64,000 nucleotides of DNA, from the NCBI RefSeq assembly GCF_047470865.1, contig NZ_JAZDRH010000014.1, positions 1-64,000 on the forward strand. Reading direction: 5' to 3'. Each line of letters begins with the position of its first letter. Within the stretch, counting starts at the first letter, position 1. The stretch is from JAZDRH01 sp047470865. GTDB lineage: Bacteria; Pseudomonadota; Gammaproteobacteria; Pseudomonadales; Pseudomonadaceae. The position numbers and the translations under genes were made by a program. Positions 44,712-54,657 of the stretch are shown here, in pieces. A model generated the notes under the pieces. The model searched no databases. It saw only the letters and a list, made by a program, of their open reading frames with translations, and was not told the origin of the DNA.

Positions 44712-46892
44712 ATGTCTCAATTGTATGAACTTTCTTTAACTTGCCCTAAAAGCCTAGAAGGGTTACTGGTTGAAGAAGCCACCGAGCTAGGCTTGCAAGC
44801 GGCACGCGAGCGAGTGGCCGTAGTACAAGGGCAAGGTACATTAGAAACAGCATACCGCTTATGCCTCTGGTCGCGCTTAGCTAATCGCGTACTATTAGTT
44901 ATTCATAAATTTGATGCAAAAACCGCAGATGAGCTGTATCAACGTATCTATGAAATGGATTGGGCCGATCATTTAACCAACCAAAGCACCATGGCTATTG
45001 AGTTCTCAGGCAAGGGGGCAGGCATTGATAATACGCATTTTGGCGCATTAAAGGTTAAAGATGCGATTGTTGATCGGTTGAGGGATCGTTTAGGGAATCG
45101 TCCAAGCATTGAAAAGCGCAATCCAGATTTACGCATTAACGTACATGTGCAGCGCAATGCTGTGGTTGTATCCCTAGACCTATCAGGTACCAGCCTACAT
45201 CAACGCGGTTATCGTTTGCAGCAAGGCGCGGCGCCATTAAAAGAAAACCTTGCAGCAGCGATACTTATTCGATCAGGTTGGAAAGACTTAGCCAAGCAAG
45301 GTGCTGCACTGACAGACCCAATGTGCGGTGTAGGCACCTTTCTAGTGGAAGGCGCAATGATCGCTGCTGATATTGCACCGAACTTAAAACGTCAAGAGTG
45401 GGGCTTTACTCACTGGCAAGGGCACATTCCAAGCATTTGGACGCGCTTGTTAGAAGAAGCCCAGCAACGAGCAGTACAGGGTTTAAGCCAAACACCTAAT
45501 TGGATTCGTGGTTATGAAGCTGATCCTCGATTAATTCAGCCAGCACGCAATAATATTGAACGTGCTGGACTAGCTGATTGGGTTAAGATTTATCAAGGTG
45601 AATTGGCTACTTTTGAACCGCATCCAGATAAAAATCAAACAGGGTTAGTAGTGTGTAACCCGCCTTACGGTGAACGCTTAGGCGAAGAAGCCAGTTTGCT
45701 TTATTTATATCAACATCTAGGACAACGCTTGCGCCAATATTGCTTGCACTGGCAAGCCGCTGTATTTACAGGCGCACCTCAGCTAGGCAAGCGCATGGGG
45801 CTACGCAGCCACAAGCAATATGCTTTTTTTAATGGTGCTTTACCTTGTAAGCTGTTGCTATTTAAAGTGGAAACAGATCAGTTTGTAACGGGTGATAATG
45901 CTGCTGCGCAAACTGATAAATTACTCGCTGATGCCTTAGAGCCAGCACGATTAAGTGAAGGCGCACAAATGTTTGCTAATCGCTTAAAGAAAAATCTTAA
46001 AGCATTAAGTAAATGGGTGAAAAACGAACAAATTGACTGCTATCGCTTATATGATGCTGATATGCCAGAGTACGCAGTGGCTATTGATGTGTATGGCAAC
46101 CAAGTACATGTTCAAGAATACGCCGCACCTAAAACGATTGATGAGAATAAAGCGCAAGCACGTTTTTTGGATGTCATAGCTGCTTTACCTAGCGTGTTAG
46201 GTGTAAAAGCTGAGCATATTGCCATTAAACGGCGCGAACGTCAGGCAGGCTTGCGTCAATATGAGCGTCAAGCACAAAAAGGCGAATTTTTTGAAGTTCA
46301 AGAAGCAGGCGCTAAGTTGCTTGTAAACTTAACTGATTATTTAGATACAGGATTATTTCTAGATCATCGCCCAATGCGGCGCAAAATCCAGCAAGAAGCT
46401 AAAGGTAAGCGCTTCTTAAACCTATTTTGTTATACAGGTTCAGTGACTGTGCATGCGGCTGTAGGCGGTGCACGTAGTAGTACAAGTGTTGACTTGTCAA
46501 AAACCTATTTAGACTGGGCAAGACGTAATTTAGCACTCAATGGCTTTTCTGATAAGCATCGTTTAGAGCAAGGCGATGTTATGCAATGGATTGCCCAAGA
46601 TCGCAATGAATATGACGTGATCTTTATTGATCCACCTACATTTTCTAACTCAAAACGGATGGAAGGTGTATTTGATGTGCAACGTGATCACGTACAATTG
46701 ATTAGCCAAGCAATGCAACGTTTAGCTAAAAACGGTGTGCTCTATTTTTCGAACAACTTTCGCCGTTTTGAGTTAGATGAGAGCATAATGCAGCGCTATA
46801 CTGTTGTAGAAATCAGCGCCCAAACATTGGATCCTGACTTTAAACGCAACACTAAAATTCACCGAGCATGGCGCATCAGCCACGCCGAGTGA
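44712..46892 (+). CDS. rlmL: Bifunctional 23S rRNA methyltransferase RlmL/RlmK
   Basis: The 726-residue protein is a natural fusion. The N-terminal RlmL half has a THUMP domain (about 60-150) and a class I methyltransferase with NPPYGERLGE, making m2G2445. The C-terminal RlmK half has FLNLFCYTGS as SAM loop and FIDPPTFSNSKRM, making m7G2069. The ATG at 44712 with AAAGG upstream is preferred over a GTG at 44685. It is followed 73 bases later by rluB, another 23S modification enzyme on the same strand. Confidence 0.95.
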   Translation: MSQLYELSLTCPKSLEGLLVEEATELGLQAARERVAVVQGQGTLETAYRLCLWSRLANRVLLVIHKFDAKTADELYQRIYEMDWADHLTNQSTMAIEFSGKGAGIDNTHFGALKVKDAIVDRLRDRLGNRPSIEKRNPDLRINVHVQRNAVVVSLDLSGTSLHQRGYRLQQGAAPLKENLAAAILIRSGWKDLAKQGAALTDPMCGVGTFLVEGAMIAADIAPNLKRQEWGFTHWQGHIPSIWTRLLEEAQQRAVQGLSQTPNWIRGYEADPRLIQPARNNIERAGLADWVKIYQGELATFEPHPDKNQTGLVVCNPPYGERLGEEASLLYLYQHLGQRLRQYCLHWQAAVFTGAPQLGKRMGLRSHKQYAFFNGALPCKLLLFKVETDQFVTGDNAAAQTDKLLADALEPARLSEGAQMFANRLKKNLKALSKWVKNEQIDCYRLYDADMPEYAVAIDVYGNQVHVQEYAAPKTIDENKAQARFLDVIAALPSVLGVKAEHIAIKRRERQAGLRQYERQAQKGEFFEVQEAGAKLLVNLTDYLDTGLFLDHRPMRRKIQQEAKGKRFLNLFCYTGSVTVHAAVGGARSSTSVDLSKTYLDWARRNLALNGFSDKHRLEQGDVMQWIAQDRNEYDVIFIDPPTFSNSKRMEGVFDVQRDHVQLISQAMQRLAKNGVLYFSNNFRRFELDESIMQRYTVVEISAQTLDPDFKRNTKIHRAWRISHAE

Positions 46893-46965
46893 TTTATATC
46901 TCGCACATCTAATACAAGCCTGTATGATGTGCCACTTTATTTAAGACTCACCGCGAGGTGCTCAC

Positions 46966-48207
46966 ATGAGCGAAGATCTACTAGACCAAGAACTGCCAGA
47001 AATCACAGGCGAAAAACTCCAGAAAGTCCTAGCACGTCTAGGCTTAGCTTCACGCCGTGAAATTGAACAATGGATTAAAAACGGACGTATTAAAGTAAAC
47101 GGCCAAATAGCTACTTTAGGTGCTCGCGTTGAAAGTACAGATCAAATAACTGTTGATGAACGTCCTCTTAAGCGCGAAGACGTAAATCAAAGTGTTCGCC
47201 GTGTATTAATTTATAACAAACCCGAAGGCGAAGTTTGTACACGCAATGATCCTGAAGGGCGCCCAACGATCTTTGATCGTTTGCCACGCCCTAAAGTAGG
47301 ACGCTGGATTAATATAGGCCGTTTAGATATTAATACCTCAGGTTTATTACTCTTCACTACCGACGGTGAATTAGCAAACCGCATGATGCACCCGTCCTTT
47401 GAGATGGACCGCGAATATGCTGTACGCGTGCGTGGCGAAGTCACTGACGAAATGATCGAAACGTTAAAAAATGGTGTAGTACTAGAAGACGGCCCAGCTA
47501 AGTTCACTGATATTCAAGTTGCCCCAGAAGGTGATGGTCTAAACCGTTGGTATCATTGCGTTGTAATGGAAGGCCGTAACCGCGAAGTACGCCGTTTATG
47601 GGAATCTCAAGGCGTTATTGTGAGCCGGTTAAAACGCGTGCGCTTTGGACCTGTCTTTTTAAATTCAGAGATTCGTTTAGGCCGCTGGCGCGAAATGAGC
47701 CAATATGAATTGGATGTGCTCAGCAAAGAAGTAGGTCTAGAGCCTGTAGCCTTACCAGAAGGCACTATAAAAGACAAAGACCAGCAAGAGCGTTTACAGC
47801 GCAAAATTGCTAAACCAGTGAGTACTAAGCATAACAATCAACGCTTTAAACCACGCGAAGAACGCGAAGGCCGCGATGAATTTAGCCGCGAAAAACCAAG
47901 TAATCGTCGTTCAAACCGCCCAGGTAGTAATGAACAAACCGAATCTCGCCCAGCCCGTAGCAAACAGACCGAGCAGCGTCGAACTCGCCCTGAGCAAAGC
48001 GGAAGAAACTCACGTACAGAAAACAGAGAACAAGGCGCGGAGCGTCGCGGCTCAAGATATAATAACAGCCGTCGCTCCAATAACAGTGATAGCGGCAACA
48101 CAAGTAAACACCGTAAACCAAATGATGCACAACCCAACCGCCGTATTTTACGCAGCGAAAACGACGCTGACGTAAAACCAAACCGCTCGCTACGTAAAGC
48201 TAAATAA
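46966..48207 (+). CDS. rluB: 23S rRNA pseudouridine(2605) synthase
   Basis: The 413-residue protein is RluB. It has an S4 RNA-binding domain (about 16-63) and an RsuA-type catalytic domain with the Asp121 nucleophile in GRLDINTSGLLLF. It modifies U2605 in 23S rRNA. From about residue 270 to the end it has a long, low-complexity, Arg/Asn/Ser/Glu-rich tail, disordered and highly basic, as often in pseudomonad RluB; it probably binds RNA non-specifically. The tail's open shadow frames on the other strand are not genes. Confidence 0.93.
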   Translation: MSEDLLDQELPEITGEKLQKVLARLGLASRREIEQWIKNGRIKVNGQIATLGARVESTDQITVDERPLKREDVNQSVRRVLIYNKPEGEVCTRNDPEGRPTIFDRLPRPKVGRWINIGRLDINTSGLLLFTTDGELANRMMHPSFEMDREYAVRVRGEVTDEMIETLKNGVVLEDGPAKFTDIQVAPEGDGLNRWYHCVVMEGRNREVRRLWESQGVIVSRLKRVRFGPVFLNSEIRLGRWREMSQYELDVLSKEVGLEPVALPEGTIKDKDQQERLQRKIAKPVSTKHNNQRFKPREEREGRDEFSREKPSNRRSNRPGSNEQTESRPARSKQTEQRRTRPEQSGRNSRTENREQGAERRGSRYNNSRRSNNSDSGNTSKHRKPNDAQPNRRILRSENDADVKPNRSLRKAK

Positions 48208-48220
48208 TCTTAACTCAAAT

Positions 48221-48252
48221 AAAAGCCCAGCTAAAAATGCTGGGCTTTTTTA
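48221..48252 (+). terminator. Terminator after rluB
   Basis: AAAAGCCCAGC and GCTGGGCTTTT pair with an intervening 7-base loop, then a T-run. Confidence 0.85.
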
Positions 48253-48316
48253 TAACAGGATTAAGTTTAGTTTATTAGCTTAGTTGGCACTGTGCTAATT
48301 GCATAGTAGTTTTAAT

Positions 48317-49114
48317 CTATTCCTCGTCCAATGCACCCATTGCGGTGGTGTTGAAGCCACCGTCTACGTAGAGGATTTCGCCACTGATGCCGGAGGCGAG
48401 GTCGGAGCAAAGGAAGGCACCAGCATTGCCTACTTCTTCAATAGTTACATTGCGGCGAAGTGGAGTTTGTTTTTCGTTGGCGCTTAGCATTTTACGGAAG
48501 TTTTTAATGCCAGAAGCCGCTAATGTGCGAATTGGGCCAGCAGATACGGCGTTTACGCGCGTACCTTCTGGGCCAAGGCTGCCAGCGAGGTAACGTACGC
48601 CAGCTTCAAGGCTGGCCTTTGCCATGCCCATTACATTGTAGTTAGGCATGGTGCGCTCAGCTCCTAGGTAGCTAAGCGTTAGAATGCTGCCATTGCGCCC
48701 TTGCATTAATGGGCGGCCAGCTTTGGCTAAAGCTACAAGGCTGTAAGCACTAATGTCGTGTGCAATTTTAAAGCCATCGCGTGTGGTTACTTCAGTAAAG
48801 TCGCCGTCTAGTTGGTCACCTGGTGCAAAGCCAACGGAGTGTACTATGCCGTCTAGGCCGTCCCATTGTTTAGCCAGTTCTTTAAATACGTTTTCGATGT
48901 CAGCGTCATTGGCTACATCGCATGGAAAACATAGGCTGGGGTTTGAGCCCCAGCTTTCAGCAAATTCTTCTACACGTCCTTTTAACTTGTCATTTTGATA
49001 GGTGAAGGCTAGCTCTGCGCCTTCACGGTGCATGGCAGCAGCAATGCCTGATGCAATTGATAATTTACTGGCAACACCTACGATCAAAATGCGCTTTCCA
49101 GTTAAAAATCCCAT
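48317..49114 (-). CDS. fabI: Enoyl-ACP reductase FabI
   Basis: The 265-residue protein is NADH-dependent FabI, the last step of each fatty-acid elongation cycle and the target of triclosan. It has the GVASKLSIASGIA nucleotide loop (13-25), Tyr149 and the Tyr159-x6-Lys166 catalytic pair, and the triclosan-contact Gly95 in HSVGFAP. GAGGAA lies six bases before the ATG. It starts two bases after the stop of the peptide-importer ATPase gene, so it appears to be the distal gene of that operon. Confidence 0.96.
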   Translation of the reverse strand: MGFLTGKRILIVGVASKLSIASGIAAAMHREGAELAFTYQNDKLKGRVEEFAESWGSNPSLCFPCDVANDADIENVFKELAKQWDGLDGIVHSVGFAPGDQLDGDFTEVTTRDGFKIAHDISAYSLVALAKAGRPLMQGRNGSILTLSYLGAERTMPNYNVMGMAKASLEAGVRYLAGSLGPEGTRVNAVSAGPIRTLAASGIKNFRKMLSANEKQTPLRRNVTIEEVGNAGAFLCSDLASGISGEILYVDGGFNTTAMGALDEE

Positions 49115-49116
49115 GG

Positions 49117-50757
49117 TTATTCCTCTTTACAAGTGATTTCTTCTATTGGCTGCGTTAAAAAAGCAGCAGCCAACAATTGTTGGGTGTAGTTATCTTGTGG
49201 CTGGCTAAATATTGATTTAGCACTGCCAGATTCAACGACTTTACCGTCGCGCATTACTATTAGCTGATGACAGAGCGCTTTTACCACTGCAAGGTCATGG
49301 CTAATGAATATGTATGTGAGGTTGTATTTGACCTGTAAGTCACGTAATAACGTGACAACTTGCTTCTGTACTGTGCGATCTAGTGCAGAAGTAGGTTCAT
49401 CTAACACAATCAGTTGAGGCTTTAGTACCAATGCGCGCGCAATTGAAATGCGCTGGCGTTGCCCGCCTGAGAACTCATGCGGATAGCGGTGGCGTGTTTG
49501 CGGATCAAGACCTACTTCGTTAAGCACCTGTATGATTGCCTGCTCACGTTGTTGTTGATCACCGATATTATGGACGTCTAAACCTTCGCCTATAATTTCA
49601 GCTACGCTCATCCGAGGGCTTAGGCTACCAAAAGGATCTTGAAAGACGATTTGTAACTGTCGGCGCAAGGAGCGTAGCTGTTTATTGGCAAGACAGTGTA
49701 GGGCGTTACCGGCAAACACAATAGGACCTTGGCTGTCTATCAAGCGTAGTAAGGCTAAACCTAAGGTGGATTTTCCTGAGCCACTTTCTCCTACCACGCC
49801 AAGGGTTTGGCCTTGTGCCAACTGAATATCTATGCCATCAACTGCTTTAATATGGCTAACTGTGCGTTGCAGAAAACCACGCTTGATCGGAAACCAAACT
49901 TTAAGGTTTTTACATTCGAGTAGTGTTTTGCCTACTGTGGTAGTTGCTGGCTCTCCGTCTGGTTCGGCATCAAGCAAGATGCGTGTGTAAGGATGCTGTG
50001 GTGAGGTAAAAACCTGCTCTGTTTCACCTTGCTCTACTAGTGTGCCTCGTTGCATAACACACACATAGTTAGTTACGCGGCGAACTAGGTTAAGGTCATG
50101 GCTAATCAGTAAAATAGCCATGCCTAGTTTCTCTTGCAGGCGCAATAAAAGCTCAAGAATTTTTTGGGCAATGGTTACATCAAGGGCAGTGGTTGGTTCA
50201 TCAGCAATTAATAGTTCTGGGTTGTTGGCCAGTGCCATAGCAATCATTACGCGTTGGCGTTGTCCGCCTGATAGTTGGTGCGGATAAGATTTTAAGCGCT
50301 GTTCTGGATCTTTTAGCTCGACTAAGGTTAATAGCTCTAACGCGCGTTGAAAGGCTTGCTGCTTCGTAACGGGCTGATGCAGAGCGATCATTTCAGCAAT
50401 TTGTTTGCCAACCGTGTGTAAAGGGTTGAGTGACGTCATAGGCTCTTGGAAGATCATGGCAATCCGACTGCCACGTACGCTTTGCATAGCCTTTATCGGA
50501 ATGTGCAATAAGTCTTGACCATCAAAAATGATTTCCCCACTGGTAAAACGCGCTTGTGCATGCAGTAGTCGTAAAATTGCATGGGCGGTCACTGACTTGC
50601 CAGAGCCACTTTCGCCTACCAGCGCTAGCGTTTGCCCTTTGTGAAGATCAAAGCTGACATTATCAATAATAGATCGGCTGCCAGAGTCATTATCAAAACT
50701 GATACTTAATTGCTTAACGCTAAGTAAGGCGTTGTTATTTGCGTGGGTCAAAGGCAT
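49117..50757 (-). CDS. nppD: Peptide ABC importer, fused double ATPase (YejF/NppD)
   Basis: The protein of about 546 residues is a fusion of two Opp-type ATPase domains. Each has Walker A GESGSGKS, signature LSGGQRQR or FSGGQRQR, and DEPTTALD or DEPTSALD. Such fused ATPases power YejABEF (E. coli, microcin C) and the NppA1A2BCD importer of Pseudomonas, which takes up peptidyl nucleoside antibiotics. The ATG at 50757 follows GGGAGG by nine bases and overlaps nppC by 23 bases. In-frame TTG 50775 is not needed. Cytoplasmic, attached to the permease pair. Confidence 0.92.
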   Translation of the reverse strand: MPLTHANNNALLSVKQLSISFDNDSGSRSIIDNVSFDLHKGQTLALVGESGSGKSVTAHAILRLLHAQARFTSGEIIFDGQDLLHIPIKAMQSVRGSRIAMIFQEPMTSLNPLHTVGKQIAEMIALHQPVTKQQAFQRALELLTLVELKDPEQRLKSYPHQLSGGQRQRVMIAMALANNPELLIADEPTTALDVTIAQKILELLLRLQEKLGMAILLISHDLNLVRRVTNYVCVMQRGTLVEQGETEQVFTSPQHPYTRILLDAEPDGEPATTTVGKTLLECKNLKVWFPIKRGFLQRTVSHIKAVDGIDIQLAQGQTLGVVGESGSGKSTLGLALLRLIDSQGPIVFAGNALHCLANKQLRSLRRQLQIVFQDPFGSLSPRMSVAEIIGEGLDVHNIGDQQQREQAIIQVLNEVGLDPQTRHRYPHEFSGGQRQRISIARALVLKPQLIVLDEPTSALDRTVQKQVVTLLRDLQVKYNLTYIFISHDLAVVKALCHQLIVMRDGKVVESGSAKSIFSQPQDNYTQQLLAAAFLTQPIEEITCKEE

Positions 50758-51754
50758 CGCGCGCCGCCTCCCCAATAAAGACGAGTAAGCTAAGCATTAA
50801 TGCCAGCACAGTGAAGGCTGTAATACCTAGCCAAGGTGCTTGTAAATTGGCTTTGGCTTGCGCAACCAGTTCACCTAAGGATGCTGAGCCCGCTGGAAGG
50901 CCAAATCCTAGAAAGTCTAGGGCGGTTAAGGTGCCTACTGCGCCTGTAATTAAGAATGGAATATAGGTCATAGTGGAGACCATGGCGTTAGGGAGGATGT
51001 GGCGAAACATAATTTTACGATCACTCATACCTAAGGCTTGTGCTGCACGGACATATTCTAGATTGCGGCCACGTAAAAACTCAGCACGCACTAAGTCAAC
51101 AAGGCTCATCCAAGAAAACAGTAGCATAATGCCTAGTAGCCACCAGAAGTTAGGCTGCACAAAACTCGCCATAATAATTAATAAAAAGAGCATGGGAAGT
51201 CCTGACCAGATTTCCATAAAACGTTGTCCAATTAGATCAATCCAGCCGCCGTAGTAGCCTTGAATCGCGCCAACAATAATGCCCACCACAGCGCTACACA
51301 GTGTTAGAAATAACGCAAAAGCAACGGAAATACGAAAGCCATAAATAACCCGAGCTAGTACATCGCGACCTTGGTCATCTGTACCTAACCAGTTTTGTTT
51401 AGAAGGGCGAGCAGGGGCTGGCTCTTGTAGCTCATAGTTAATACTGGCGTAGTTAAAACGAATAGGTGGCCAGAGCATCCAGCCATTTTTTTCAGCAATT
51501 AATTGTTGGATATAGGGGCTTTTATAATTGGCTTGTAGAGGAAACTCACCGGCAAATACGGTTTCAGGGTAGCGTTTTACAATAGGAAAGTAATATTCAC
51601 CATCATATTCGACCAGTAGGGGTTTATCATTGGCAATAAACTCAGCGCCTAGGGTTAAGACAAATAAGAATAAGAAGATCCATAACGAGTACCAGCCGCG
51701 TTTATGTTGCTTAAAGCGATGTAGACGGCGTTGATTAATGGGCGAAAGACGCAT
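50735..51754 (-). CDS. nppC: Peptide ABC importer permease (YejE/NppC)
   Basis: The 339-residue protein is an Opp/Dpp-type inner-membrane permease of the YejE branch. It has an N-terminal helix (about 20-40), a long periplasmic insert (about 45-120) characteristic of YejE, and five further helices with the ATPase-coupling loop around EYVRAAQALGMSDRKIMFRHILPN. The ATG at 51754 has GGGAGA eight bases upstream and starts one base after the nppB stop. It pairs with nppB. Confidence 0.93.
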   Translation of the reverse strand: MRLSPINQRRLHRFKQHKRGWYSLWIFLFLFVLTLGAEFIANDKPLLVEYDGEYYFPIVKRYPETVFAGEFPLQANYKSPYIQQLIAEKNGWMLWPPIRFNYASINYELQEPAPARPSKQNWLGTDDQGRDVLARVIYGFRISVAFALFLTLCSAVVGIIVGAIQGYYGGWIDLIGQRFMEIWSGLPMLFLLIIMASFVQPNFWWLLGIMLLFSWMSLVDLVRAEFLRGRNLEYVRAAQALGMSDRKIMFRHILPNAMVSTMTYIPFLITGAVGTLTALDFLGFGLPAGSASLGELVAQAKANLQAPWLGITAFTVLALMLSLLVFIGEAARDAFDPRK

Positions 51755-51755
51755 C

Positions 51756-52841
51756 TTACTGTCTCCCTGCAAAATCAATGCGTGGATCAACTAAGGTGTA
51801 GGTTAAATCGCCCACCAACTTAACGATTAAGCCCAAAACAGTAAATAAAAATAAACTGCCAAATACCACAGGGTAATCACGGTTCATGGCAGATTCAAAA
51901 CTTAATAAGCCTAAGCCATCTAATGAAAAAATAACTTCAATTAGTAAGGACCCTGTAAAAAACATAGCAATAAATGCCGCTGGAAAACCGGCAATAATGA
52001 TTAGCATGGCATTGCGAAAAATATGCTTATAAAGCACAGCCCGCTCAGTTAAACCTTTAGCACGAGCAGTCACTACATATTGTTTATTGATTTCATCTAA
52101 GAAACTGTTTTTAGCCAGTAAGGTGAGGGTGGCAAAGTGACCAATAACAAGTGCAGTGATAGGTAGAGCGAGATGCCAGAAATAATCAGCAATTTTACCT
52201 AGTGTACTTAGCTCGTCAAAGTTGGCGCTGGTTAAACCGCGCAGTGGGAACCATTGGAAATAGCTGCCACCTGCAAAAACAATAACCAATAAAATAGCGA
52301 ATAAAAATGCAGGAATGGCATAGCCTAAGACAATTGCAGTACTACTCCATACATCAAAACGGCTACCATGGCGTACTGCTTTAGAGATACCCAATGGGAT
52401 AGAAACTAAGTACATAATAAGTGTGCTCCAAAAACCTAGGGATATGGAGACTGGGAGCTTTTCTAAAATCAGATCCGTTACTTGCGCATCACGAAAGAAG
52501 CTTTTTCCTAGGTCCAACTGAGCGTAGCTTTTGATCATTAACCAGAAACGCTCATGCGCTGGCTTATCAAAACCATACATGCGCTCAATTTCAGCAATTA
52601 GTTCAGGATCTAGCCCTTGAGCGCCACGGTAGTTGGCAGAGCCATTCGTTGCCACTTCACTACCGCCGCCGCTAATACGCCCAGTAGCACCGCCTGCAAT
52701 AGAATCAAATCCTTCAAGTTTAGCAATCATTTGCTCAACAGGACCGCCGGGCGCTGCTTGAATAATCAAAAAATTGATTAATAAAATGCCAAACAATGTA
52801 GGAATAATCAGTAATAAGCGTCGAAAAATATAACTAAGCAT
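51756..52841 (-). CDS. nppB: Peptide ABC importer permease (YejB/NppB)
   Basis: The 361-residue protein has the typical Opp/Dpp permease start (MLSYIFRRLLLIIPTLFGI) and six helices, with the ATPase-coupling loop YVVTARAKGLTERAVLYKHIFRN. Between helices 1 and 2 it has the long Gly-rich periplasmic insert (about 45-75) seen in YejB. It begins one base after the second binding-protein gene stops, so the operon is tightly packed. Confidence 0.93.
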   Translation of the reverse strand: MLSYIFRRLLLIIPTLFGILLINFLIIQAAPGGPVEQMIAKLEGFDSIAGGATGRISGGGSEVATNGSANYRGAQGLDPELIAEIERMYGFDKPAHERFWLMIKSYAQLDLGKSFFRDAQVTDLILEKLPVSISLGFWSTLIMYLVSIPLGISKAVRHGSRFDVWSSTAIVLGYAIPAFLFAILLVIVFAGGSYFQWFPLRGLTSANFDELSTLGKIADYFWHLALPITALVIGHFATLTLLAKNSFLDEINKQYVVTARAKGLTERAVLYKHIFRNAMLIIIAGFPAAFIAMFFTGSLLIEVIFSLDGLGLLSFESAMNRDYPVVFGSLFLFTVLGLIVKLVGDLTYTLVDPRIDFAGRQ

Positions 52842-52842
52842 A

Positions 52843-54657
52843 TTATTTCGCTACCGATGACGATGAGGTTTCTGCCGAGGTATCAATCCACCATGTCATT
52901 AAGGCATAGTCATATTGCGCAAGCCGCTTGGGGTGTTGCAGTTTTTTCCAGTAGGCAATACGCCATATATCTGAGTAGTAATTGGGAATTACAAAATGAT
53001 GCCAGAGTAAAACACGGTCTAATGCATGGGTGTAAGTGATTAGCTCTTCACGTGTGTGTGCGTTAATCAAACCCTCTACTAGCTGATCAATAGCCGGATC
53101 CTTAATGCCTAAGTAATTTCGGCTGGCGGGGTTGTCTGCGCTGCTAGAATGCCAAAACTCACGTTGTTCATTACCTGGCGAGTTGGTTTGAGGCCATATA
53201 GCGCTACTCATTTCAAAGTCACGGCTGCGCATGCGGTTGATAAATTGCGCAACATCGACTTTGCGTAACTGCATTTCAATACCTAATTCAGCAAGGTTAC
53301 GTTTAAAAGGTAAGAGAACGCGCTCCAATGAGTCTTGAAAGAACATAAACTCAAACCGTAATGGCTGGCCATTAGGATCAAGCATTTTATCATTTTCAAT
53401 ACGATAGCCTGCTTGCTGTAAAAGTGCCCAAGCAGCTAGGCGTTGCTTACGGATAATGCCGCTGCCATCGGTTTTCGGGGGATGATATTCCTGAGTAAAT
53501 ACTTCCTCAGGTATTTGACCACGTAAAGGTTCTAAAATGGCAAGTTCAGCTTGGCTTGGTAAGCCCTTAGCAGCAAGGTCAGAGTTAGCAAAGTAACTAT
53601 TGGTCCGTTGGTAGCTGTTATAAAAAATTTGCTTATTGGTCCATTCAAAGTCAAATAGGTAGCCTAATGCTTGGCGGACTCTAGGGTCTTGGAAACGTGG
53701 ATCGCGTAAGTTAAATATATAGCCCTGCATGCCTGAGGGCATGTGGTTAATAATTTCTTCTTTTATAAAAAGCCCTCGTTTAAGAGCATTACTCTCATAG
53801 CCTGTGGCCCAGTTTTTCGCAGAATATTCTATGTTTAAATCAAATTGTCCTGCTTTAAAGGCTTCTAGCTCAACATTACTATCACGGTAAATATCTACTT
53901 GTATGCGATCGAAATTAAACATGCCTTTGGTAACAGGCAAGTCATTCGCCCACCAGTTTTTTACGCGCTTTAAAACCAAACGCTTACCAGCTTCGGCACG
54001 TATTACTTTATAAGGGCCGCTCGTTAACAAAGGCTCTAATGTGCCGCGAGAGAAATCACGATCTTGCCACCAATGCTCAGGTAAAATAGCTAGTTGAGTT
54101 AGAATTAATGGTAGTTCGTAGTTGGTTTTGGTTTTAAAGTCAAACCTAATAGTTAGCTCATCTTCAATAACTGCTTGTTTCACATCGGCATAATAAGTTT
54201 TAAATTGAGGATGGCCTTTCTCCAGCAGAATGTTATAGGAAAAGGCAACATCTTTGGCCGTGATAGGCGTGTCATCATGAAAGCGAGCTTTAGGGTTGAT
54301 ATAAAAGCGCACAAAACTATTGTCTTCAGCTTTTTCCATTTTTTCTGCAACTAATCCGTAGACTGTAAAAGGCTCATCAGGGGATTGGTAGCCGAGCATG
54401 TCGAATATATAAATACTGTGTGCTGATGGGTTGCCGCGCGCAATAAAAGGGTTAAGGCTATCAAAAGTGCGCGAGTCAGATAGGCGCAAAGTACCGCCTT
54501 TAGGGGCGTGAGGATTGACGAAGTCGAAATGGGTAAAATCTGCCGGATAAGCAGGTGGCTCGTCATAGAGTGTCATTGCATGTTGCGGCTGTGCTAATGC
54601 AGTGAATGCAAAACAACTAGATAACAGCAAAAGACAATTAGGTAAGATCCATTTCAT
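52843..54657 (-). CDS. nppA2: Peptide ABC importer, second binding protein (YejA/NppA2-like)
   Basis: The 604-residue precursor has a signal peptide ending around TALAQP and a family 5 (SBP_bac_5) periplasmic binding fold. Near the N-terminus the segment HFDFVNPHAPKGGTLR is shared with the paralogue upstream and is typical of YejA. It should capture oligopeptides or peptide-like compounds and deliver them to the NppB/NppC pore. Its start codon overlaps the paralogue's stop (TAATG). Confidence 0.9.
   Translation of the reverse strand: MKWILPNCLLLLSSCFAFTALAQPQHAMTLYDEPPAYPADFTHFDFVNPHAPKGGTLRLSDSRTFDSLNPFIARGNPSAHSIYIFDMLGYQSPDEPFTVYGLVAEKMEKAEDNSFVRFYINPKARFHDDTPITAKDVAFSYNILLEKGHPQFKTYYADVKQAVIEDELTIRFDFKTKTNYELPLILTQLAILPEHWWQDRDFSRGTLEPLLTSGPYKVIRAEAGKRLVLKRVKNWWANDLPVTKGMFNFDRIQVDIYRDSNVELEAFKAGQFDLNIEYSAKNWATGYESNALKRGLFIKEEIINHMPSGMQGYIFNLRDPRFQDPRVRQALGYLFDFEWTNKQIFYNSYQRTNSYFANSDLAAKGLPSQAELAILEPLRGQIPEEVFTQEYHPPKTDGSGIIRKQRLAAWALLQQAGYRIENDKMLDPNGQPLRFEFMFFQDSLERVLLPFKRNLAELGIEMQLRKVDVAQFINRMRSRDFEMSSAIWPQTNSPGNEQREFWHSSSADNPASRNYLGIKDPAIDQLVEGLINAHTREELITYTHALDRVLLWHHFVIPNYYSDIWRIAYWKKLQHPKRLAQYDYALMTWWIDTSAETSSSSVAK

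Noticed and set aside
47838..48181. Several about 99-codon open frames on both strands in the end of rluB
   Set aside because: They arise from the low-complexity Arg/Ser-rich tail; none has a ribosome site or protein-like pattern.
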